In this document: piece by piece, positions 57,097 to 64,000 of the stretch
Layout: each line of letters begins with the position of its first letter
How positions within the stretch are numbered: position 1 is the first letter of the stretch
NCBI GenBank assembly: GCA_017163975.1
Contig: JAFFSR010000032.1
Span: 315,001-379,000, forward strand
DNA length: 64,000 nucleotides
Reading direction: 5' to 3'
DNA from: Anastatus disparis
Lineage: Eukaryota; Arthropoda; Insecta; Hymenoptera; Eupelmidae
The notes under the pieces: generated by a model
Told to the model about the DNA's origin: nothing
What the model saw: the letters and a program-made list of their open reading frames with translations, nothing else
The model's database searches: none
Made by a program: the position numbers and the translations under genes

Positions 57097-58173
57097 TTGG
57101 TTGAAGTACTACACTGCATATTTTTGGAAGACGCAAGTCACTGGTATGAAACAGCTGAGAGGAGAATTCGAGATTGGAGAGGATTCAAGAAGGCTTTTAA
57201 AAGACAATATATTCCAGTGATGGACGAGGAGGATATCTTAGATGAGTTAAAAGCCAGAACTCAAGGAAAAGGAGAAAAGATAGCCAATTACCTCTCTAAT
57301 TTTAAATATATTGTCGGCCATTTTAAGTATCCTCCATTAATTAGAAGACAACTCGAGATTGCATACCGAAATCTATTGCCAGAATATCGTTGGTATATGG
57401 CAACTAAAAAGATATATGATTTCGATGATTTAGAGTAGTATGGACAACGGTGGGAGAGACAGAAAAAGTTAGATTAAAAATATGTACCACCTCCTTCGAA
57501 AGAGAATTCAAAGATTCCAGGTGCTGCTTATCATCGAGATACTAAGAATGCAAAAATAGCAGCTAGCAGAGTCGAGTGTAAAGATGATATAGAAGAAAAA
57601 GAGACTGATAATTCACAAAAAGTGAATACGAAACCACCAAAGCCAACATCTCGGAAAAATAAGAATAACAAGAGGAAATCGCCTGCTTCATCAAATCAGC
57701 AAGTCCAGACTGAAGCGGTAGATCTGAATGCAGATGATAATACTCAGTCTATGCAAGTAACTGAGAATAATGGGATAAGGTCTAATAATAATGGGACCAG
57801 GCCTAAAGAAAATAATAACCAATGGCAGTTGAGAGCAAAAAGACGGCCCATAAATCAAGGTCAAAGAAGAAATGGACCTTCTAATAGAGTAGACTCATCG
57901 GTTTTTCATGGTGAATGTCATGTGTGCCATACTGTTGGACATAGAGCTTCACAATGTGTAAAACGCACCTGTTATTCGTGTTCTCAAATAGGTCATTCTT
58001 CATTCGAATGTCCAAATAGAACATCGAATAATCGAGAGGGGAGTCAGAATGCCAATAGAGCACCATCAAATCTTAGCTGCCAAGGGTGTGGAGCCAGAGG
58101 TGTAACTCTGCATACGTGTAAGAACTGTGCTCATATTCGTAGGTTTTTGGGAAACGGCCAAACAGGAACGTAG
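57097..58173 (+). pseudogene. Gypsy gag, capsid and nucleocapsid part
   Basis: The capsid-type region has DASHWYETAERRIRDWRGFK and FKRQYIPVMDEEDILDEL. Two in-frame stops (57436-57438 TAG and 57472-57474 TAA) precede a basic region and two zinc knuckles of the C-x2-C-x4-H-x4-C type, CHVCHTVGHRASQC and CYSCSQIGHSSFEC, plus a cysteine cluster CQGCGARGVTLHTCKNC. The nucleocapsid would bind the element's RNA. The same two stops occur in the captured copy at 53626. Confidence 0.85.
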
Positions 58174-58184
58174 GATCGCCCTCT

Positions 58185-58757
58185 ATGCTCCTAAATAATC
58201 AAGAAAGGGCGAACAATATAAAAGAGAAAACACAAAAGAGAGGAATCAATAAGAACACTCAGAGTCAAGAGACAGAGAATATTAATACAGAGAATCGAGA
58301 TGCAGAGAATATTAATATAGAGAATCGAGATACTGAGAATATTAATAAAGAGAATACCATTTTAGAGCAAAGAGAAACAGAGACAGAATTAAGAGATAAA
58401 AGAGAAACAATACTAGAAATAGTAACTAAGAAACGACCTGCTAAAGAACCTGTTCAGAGCATAAATCAGGATCCTGAGATATCTCAGAATGCTGAAAAGA
58501 ATCCATCTGAAGAGCATGTAAGAGAAGCTGTAAGAGAGTCAGTGCAGCAATTGAATTTCTCGAACCCAGCTGAGAGCAGTGTTCCAGGTCCTGAGGTGGT
58601 TCCTGATTGGTCTGTTGAAGACGTTGCTTCACCCTCAACAGTCCAGGAGGGGGAAAAGTCGTACCAAGTACGACAGAGAAGAGAAATTCTGAGAATATAC
58701 ATAGAAAAGTTGCAGAATCGACGTCAGAGAATAGAAATTTCTTGCAAATCGAGTTAG
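58185..58757 (+). pseudogene. Gag-pol spacer with 10-residue repeats
   Basis: 190 open codons of low-complexity, charged sequence. Near the start a 30 bp unit repeats (58268-58345), giving TENINTENRD, AENINIENRD and TENINKENT. The 3' end overlaps the protease frame by 16 bp, a possible frameshift site. No catalytic motif. Confidence 0.55.
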
Positions 58758-58950
58758 GAGGAGAGAAATACCTAGCTTTATTTGACCCAGTTGCGATGAT
58801 AACACTAGTTGGGCCAAAGATTGGAGAGAAATTTCGAGACAGATTAAAATCTAGCAATTTATCAATTAAAACAGTAACTGGAGCCATATCAAAACTGTTG
58901 TGTGTACTAGAGGTCGTATTAGACGTTGATGGAGTAGTACAACCCTGGTG
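58742..58950 (+). pseudogene. Gypsy protease fragment
   Basis: The frame reads YLALFDPVAMITLVGPKIG where retropepsins have a D-S/T-G-A core; here it is DPVA, so the active site is either unusual or mutated. The domain is cut by the MITE at 58951. Confidence 0.65.
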
Positions 58951-59308
58951 AAAAAAATCAGGTGACAAGTCACCTGATTTATCAGGTGATTTATCATGCC
59001 CAAATATCATGTATCGATTTTGTTGGTTTTTACACGTTTTAAACCATGCTTAGTCAATTTAGAACAATTTTTGAAAAATTTTTAAAATTTTTGAACTTAG
59101 AAATTTTTTTGTGATTTAGTCAAAATTTTTTCTAAGACCAAATTATCTAAAAAATTTTCTAAGTTCAAAATTTTCCAAAATTTTCAAAAATTGTTCTAAA
59201 TTGACTAAGCATGGTTTAAAATGAGTAAAGATCAACAAAATCGTTACATGATGTTTTGGCATGATAAATCACCTGATAAATCAGGTGATTTATCACCTGA
59301 TTTTTTTT
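58951..59308. mobile_element. Palindromic MITE with iterated ATCAGGTGA
   Basis: Inverted arms of about 170 bp. Each end carries several copies of ATCAGGTGA in alternating orientation; further in, AAACCATGCTTAGTCAATTT recurs inverted. It splits the Gypsy protease region (VVQPW | REPMELKV). No clear target duplication. Confidence 0.8.
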
Positions 59309-60242
59309 AATAGGGAACCCATGGAGCTCAAGGTTGCAAAACAAATGGAACACGATATGGTTCTTAGTATGGATTTCCATAGAAAATGGGACCTAGAAGT
59401 GAAACTAGGTCAAGATTTATGGAGAGTTCTAGATGGAGAGTAGAGCAAATTTCCAAATCATCGTTCTGAGAGTAAAGCAGTTATTTTTGGAGAGTGCGCT
59501 GGGATAGTTGAAATCACAGAAGATCAAGAAAAACAGTAAAAGATTTGGCTACGCGAATCTTACCACCACCATCAAAAGTACCAGGAATCACTACCTTAAT
59601 AGAGCATCATATAGAGATCGAGCCTGGAGTTGGGCCGATTAACAACGTCCAAGATTGATGTCACCATACCAACTTCAAGTGGTACAAGAAGAGGTCAAGA
59701 GAATGCTAGAGCAGAATATTATCGAGAAATCAGCGAGTGAATGGAGTAGTGAGCCGGTAATTATTAGGAAACCTAATGGAAAGTATAGGTTTTGTGTGGA
59801 TTTTTAAGATGTGAATAAAGTCACTAAACCTAATGCTTATCCAATGCAGAGTATGGATTCTATTTTAGACAAATTGAGGAAAGCAAAATATATTACTAAA
59901 ATAGATCTAGAGCAAGCGTATTTCCAGGCAATGTTGAGCCATGAGAGTCGTAAATACACAGCATTTGCAGTGTCTGGATTGCGACTATTCCAATTTAAAC
60001 GTCTCCCATTTGGCCTAACTAACGCACCAATGACCTTCCAAAGGCTTGTTGAGGCCTTATTTGGTCCAGAATTCGAGCCACATGTCTTTGGATATCTAGA
60101 TTATATCATTATCGTGACAGAAACGTTCGAAGAACATGTAAAGTGGGTCGGAATTGTGTTAAAGAGATTAGTGAGTGCAGGTCTAGTTGTGAATAATAAA
60201 AAATGTGAATTTTGTTGTTCGAGTGTAACTTACCTGGGATAG
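59309..60242 (+). pseudogene. Gypsy reverse transcriptase, inactive
   Basis: Blocks: VKRMLEQNIIEKSASEW, PVIIRKPNGKYRFCVDF, then a TAA at 59805-59807 before DVNKVTKPNAYPM, ITKIDLEQAYFQAML, FKRLPFGLTNAPMTFQRLVE, and GYLDYIIIVTETFEEHV. The YLDD active site is YLDY (60093-60104). Stops near 59538, 59640 and 60241. Catalysis is lost. Confidence 0.9.
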
Positions 60243-60958
60243 AAACTAGATAGAAATGGGTTGAGACCAGATTCAGAGAGAATTTCACCAGTGCTGAATT
60301 ATCCTACTCCTAAAACTATTAAACAATTGAGACATTTCTTGGGTATGGTGGGTTGGTATTCGAGATTCATAGAGAACAAGTCAGTGATAAAGATTCCGTT
60401 GGTAAAACTGCTTCATAAAGGTCAAACCTGGACCTGGGGTAAGGATCAAGAGCAAGCTTTCGAGAACCTAAAAAGAGCAATTACTCAAGCACTAGTGTTA
60501 GCCAGACCAGATTTCAGTAAGCCATTTTTGGTACATTGCAATTCTAGCGATTATGCTATAGGAGCTGTGCTAACACAAGAAAGTGAAGATGGAGATCACC
60601 CTATAGTGTACATCAGTCGAGTCTTGAGTAAAGCAAAGAAAAATTATACTGTAACTGAGAAAGAGGGTCTTGCATTATTATGGGCAATAAAGAAGTTGAG
60701 ACCTTATTTAGATGGATATCACTTCACGGTATACACCGACCATAGCGCTCTCAAGTGGCTCAGAAATCTTAAAGATCCAACTGGTAGGCTTGCTCGTTGA
60801 ATTTTAGAGTTACAGCAATGGGATTTCGAGATTATACTTAGAAAAGGTGCTCTTAATTATGTCCCAGATGCTTTATCGAGAGGTTTCGAGTTAGAAAATG
60901 AAGAGGTGGCTGGTTTTACCACTATTGAAGATCCATGGTATCCATCGAGAGTAGAGTA
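60243..60958 (+). pseudogene. Gypsy RT connection and RNase H
   Basis: Same frame as RT. Blocks: LRHFLGMVGWYSRFIENKSV, HCNSSDYAIGAVLTQESED, NYTVTEKEGLALLWAIKK, FTVYTDHSALKWL. Stop at 60798-60800 (TGA where Trp is usual), then LELQQWDFEIILRKGALNY and PDALSRGF. RNase H would remove RNA from the hybrid. The first catalytic Asp (usually TDAS) is Asn here (CNSSD). Confidence 0.85.
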
Positions 60959-62102
60959 AGTAAAACATTTTCCTAAAAAGTTTTCAAATTGGAAATTGGA
61001 AGATGATTTGTTGTATTACTTTAAAAGAGATAGGTTGCTAGATCCAGTGACTTTTCGAGAAGAAGGCTGGAGATTAGTTGTACCAACGGATCGAGTGATT
61101 AGAGAATATTATTGGCCAGGAGCGTGGTATGACATAAATTCATATATCCAGCAGTGTTCAGAGTGCCAGAGATATAAGGTGATGCAAACAGGTGCTCAAG
61201 GTTTAATGGGAAAGAGAATTGTCGAGAGACCATGGGCTGTAGTGGCAGCTGATTGCATGGAGTTTACTAAGAGTAAGAACCAGTATAAATACGTAGTAGT
61301 GTTCCAAGATTTGTTCACTCGATGGATAGAACTAAAACCATTGTGAACTGCAGATGGTAAAGGAGTCTCGAGAGTATTTGAAGAGCTAATATTATTCAGA
61401 TGGGAAGCTCCTGATTATTTACTCACTGATAATGGTAAAGAGTTTGATAACAAGTGGTTAAAGAGTACGTTAGATGAGTATGGTGTAAAACATGTAACTA
61501 CTCCACCATATCATCCCCAGGCCAACTCAGTCGAGAGAACAAATAGAACGTTGAAAACCATGATTTCTATTTTTGTTGGGTCAGACCATCGAGACTGGGA
61601 CAAGCATCTACATGAGTTCAGACATGCTGTTAATACAGCTACACAAGCTTCAACAAAAGTATCACCAGCATTTCTAAATTATGGTTGTAATCCTGCACCA
61701 GTGAAGAGTTTACGAAGAGAAATCGAGACCAGAGGACCTAAGCTAAAATTAGATCCAGAAATCTGAAAGGATAGATTAAAAAGATCAGATGCTTTGAGAG
61801 ACTTGGTAGCTAGATATATAGATGAAACTCAAAATAAACAAGCTAAGAAATATGACCAGAATAAAAAAGATATAAGGTTTAATGTAGGAGATCAAGTGTT
61901 GAGAAAAACACAGGTGTTATCAAAAGGAGCACAAGGTTTCTCTGCGAAGTTAGCTCCAAAATATAAAGGTCTATTTCGTATTATTGAGGTAAAATCACCT
62001 GTAGTATATGTTTTAGAGATGGAAGGTAGTCGTAGAAATGCGAAGGTACACGTATCCGAGTTAAAACGATTTTTACCCCCGCGAACAAATCAAGATCAGT
62101 AA
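60959..62102 (+). pseudogene. Gypsy integrase with C-terminal domain
   Basis: Same frame as RT. Zinc region: REYYWPGAWYDINSYIQQC and CSECQRYK. Core: VVAADCMEFTK (Asp), APDYLLTDNGKEFDNKW (Asp), PPYHPQANSVERTNRTLK (Glu). C-terminus: NVGDQVLRKTQVLSKGAQGF, KYKGLFRIIEV and HVSELKRFLPP, the usual SH3/chromo-adjacent end. Stops at 61345-61347 (TGA for CGA) and 61764-61766 (TGA for TGG). D-D-E is present. Confidence 0.9.
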
Positions 62103-62290
62103 AAACCCTTATTTTATAATTTTCTTTTTTGAGAGCATGTTATTTTAAGTGTAATTCGAGAGCTGTGTTGTCTTGGTGTTGGTTCGTGCCTCGAGATAAC
62201 CCAATGGTAAGTGTTGTTCAGTCGGTAGTAAAGCATGTCGAGACAGAGTTCCTTAGTAAAATTTCCCTTTTGTTTTACTCATGTTAACAG
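62103..62290 (+). promoter_or_regulatory. Inter-ORF region with donor- and acceptor-like splice sites
   Basis: CCAATGGTAAGTGTTG near 62207 resembles a 5' splice site. TTTTACTCATGTTAACAG at 62273-62290 resembles a 3' splice site, placed directly before the ATG of the extra ORF. This is the layout expected if the downstream ORF is made from a spliced RNA, but these are motif matches only. Confidence 0.4.
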
Positions 62291-63777
62291 ATGTCAAGAC
62301 GTGCAGGTAGGAAGTCGCCATCCATGGGATCACGTGGTGCACCTAGCCCTGGCCATCGAGCTGAGCCGGAATTCCATCCCCCGGCTCATCGTGTACTCAC
62401 GTGGGCTGATGAGGTTGAATTGGAAGAAAGGACCCGGAGGCGAGATCAATCTCCCTCACCTACTATTAACCCTAATAGTTGGGTAGACCAGCTCGAGTAT
62501 GAGTTGCGTCTCGCTGCTGAGGAAGAGGAGAGAGAGTGAATTAGATTTGAAAGGTTTCACGAACAGGAGAGAGAAGAAAAGGAAAAGGAGATGAGAGAAG
62601 CTGAAGACCAGTGGCTTCTTAAAACGGGCCAAGCTACGTTGGAAGAGCTTAAGAGGGGTAATGGGGAGGAGTCCGCTCTCCTTATCACCATTAACAATGA
62701 ACTGTCGAGATCTGGAGAAGAAGAGAAAGAAGAGAAGAAGAAAAGGAAAGAGGAGGCTAAAATAGTGGCTTCGAACACTGTCTCTGCAAATATCGAGAGC
62801 TAAGAAGAGAGAGAAAGTAGAGAAGCGGAGATGGAATTGGAGGATATACTACGCCAGCAGGATCCTCGTTACCTTCCAGTGGAGAGTGCTGGTGTTGTAG
62901 ATTCCCTGGCCTGGGATAGAGGCGAGGATGAATATGAACCCGAGCCTGAAGAGACGGTCATCTTTTCTTCATTAGGTATGCGCGTCAGCCCACCTCGACG
63001 CAGCCGAGAGCGTAGTAACAACTTTCGACGTCAACTCCAACTGGACGATTATTACTCTGCTCAAAGCCCATCACCGAGAAGAGCTTCACCTTCGCCTCCA
63101 CCAGGACCAGTCCACCATCGAGAGAGAGAGAGAATCGAGCCAGGAGCTAAAGTAGGAATCGTCCATCACTTCCAGTGAAGACAAGAGGAGCTCTCTTTGG
63201 AGATTTGAAGCCGATCCCTACTGAGCCTCATCTGAACCCGCCACCGTATGCTTGCTACAACTGCTGGCAGCTGGGACATTCCAGGTTTGATTGTCCTCGT
63301 GCGTTTGTGGATGTCTTCTGCTACAACTGTGGTAGAAGGTACGAGGATCTGACCAGCTGTCCACGTTGTAGTGAAACGCATGTGGAGTATATGCGGAGCA
63401 GGAATCGTGAGAGAAGAAGATCACCATCGAGGTGGCGAGAGAGTTCCCGACCACCATCGAGGAAAACAACTAAGACCATACCTCAAAGAGAGAGAGAAAA
63501 AGATAGGAATGGAAGAGGCACAGCGCGAGATCAAAGACCAAGGAGTTCAAGTCGTCGACCCCGCACTCCAACCTGCACTCGCCAGCCAAGTCCTGATCGT
63601 CATCAACGAGCCCGTCGATCTACTTCTCGTGATGATGACCGAGAAATGAATCGGCTGAGTGAGGTTGTTAGGTTGGCTGAAAGGATTCGAATTCTTCCCC
63701 GAGATCTTCAGGAAGCCCTGCTGCGAGTGGCCAACCCTGATTCTTCGCAGGAGCGCTCCCCGGAACGACGCCGTTAA
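62291..63777 (+). pseudogene. Extra ORF after pol: zinc-knuckle, Arg/Ser-rich protein
   Basis: Frame from ATG 62291 with stops at 62537-62539 and 62801-62803, to 63178, then a shifted frame to 63777. Order of parts: disordered N-terminus (MSRRAGRKSPSMGSRGAP), a very acidic/basic Glu-Arg-Lys-rich helical stretch (62540-62800), an acidic stretch, a Pro/Arg/Ser-rich stretch, then a zinc knuckle CYNCWQLGHSRFDC (C-x2-C-x4-H-x4-C) followed by CYNCGRRYEDLTSCPRC, and a C-terminal Arg/Ser tail resembling RS domains. It lacks signal peptide and membrane span, so it is not an envelope. RNA binding is likely by inference. I do not recognise this gene in Gypsy elements. Confidence 0.6.
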
Positions 63778-64000
63778 TTGGGTTGTTAAACCGTCGAGAG
63801 AAGAGAAAGTTCGAGAGGAGAGAGAGAGTTCGAGATAAAAGTAGCATCGAGAGACTATACATGGAGTCGAGAGATTTCATAGATATCCAGTAAGTTGCTT
63901 GAAATTTTTTTTTAATAATTTTTTTTTTTTGTATTCCTTAAATCCTTATTTATCACCTATTTAAACATTTAACTGTGTGTGTATGAGAGAATGAGTAGAG
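63778..64000 (+). other. 3' noncoding part of Gypsy element
   Basis: Purine-rich TCGAGAGA words, then GTAAGTTGC and T-runs. No LTR start is seen before the window ends. Confidence 0.4.

Larger units (their letters stand above)
54709..64000 (+). mobile_element. Ty3/Gypsy LTR retrotransposon, 3' end outside window
   Basis: 5' LTR, primer-binding-like site, ~1.1 kb leader, gag, protease, RT, RNase H, integrase and an extra ORF follow in order. The pol order RT-RNase H-integrase defines the Ty3/Gypsy group. Gag and pol carry at least eight in-frame stops, several frameshifts and one MITE, so this copy is inactive. The 3' LTR is not reached. Confidence 0.9.

Noticed and set aside
54709..62102. 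A reassigned stop codon or programmed readthrough to explain in-frame stops in pol
   Set aside because: TAA, TAG and TGA all occur, frameshifts are present too, and the RT active site is mutated, so ordinary decay is simpler. Two intact long genes elsewhere use the standard code.
62291..63777. Envelope gene of the Gypsy element
   Set aside because: No signal peptide, cleavage site or membrane span; the visible zinc knuckle and Arg/Ser tail point to RNA binding.

Overview
This window looks like eukaryotic, AT-rich, probably insect nuclear DNA. It consists almost entirely of nested transposable elements and simple repeats. I recognise no single-copy host gene, tRNA or rRNA. The insect guess rests on an errantivirus-like retroelement whose envelope carries a furin-type site followed by GLFNF, and on DNA-transposon families that I know as abundant in insects and cnidarians; the species cannot be read from the sequence.

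Layout. 1-7970: decayed copies of two transposase-like genes and three short elements flanked by TTAA. 7976-13797: a 5.8 kb palindrome with ~2 kb arms. The left arm ends in an intact 617-codon transposase-like gene; the right arm is a broken copy carrying a 760 bp element with 20 bp terminal repeats. 13798-15120: noncoding DNA ending in a GC-rich, hairpin-dense block that contains three stem-loops with one 17-nt loop and different stems. 15150-15640: relic of a Helitron-type N-terminal repeat. 15645-19236: decayed non-LTR retrotransposon (minus strand). 19260-20625: microsatellites and minisatellites. 20623-24688: DNA transposon with ~720 bp inverted ends and an intact 688-codon gene. 24690-26965: AT-rich DNA, a GGGCC minisatellite and a 29 bp tandem repeat.

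27050-36350: a decayed Helitron (minus strand), cut in two by a Mutator-like/Kolobok-type transposon (28512-32248) that sits at a TTAA. A Ulp1-like protease relic (36899-37447) lies upstream and an RPA-like OB-fold relic at 42515-43265. Between those two relics sits a second non-LTR retrotransposon (39217-42510, plus strand) with a (TATC)n tail.

44935-52320: a 5'- and 3'-incomplete errantivirus-like element (protease, RT, RNase H, integrase, envelope), itself interrupted by a TTAA element in pol and a composite insertion in env. 52366-54708: long CA-rich arrays that enclose a 730 bp piece of a Gypsy gag. 54709-64000: that Gypsy element, with 5' LTR, primer-binding-like site, gag with zinc knuckles, pol with many nonsense codons, and an unexpected extra ORF after pol encoding a zinc-knuckle, Arg/Ser-rich protein; its 3' LTR lies beyond the window.

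Only two long genes are open, both transposase-like (8659-10512 and 21561-23627). The rest are relics, and the order of insertion can be read from which element interrupts which.
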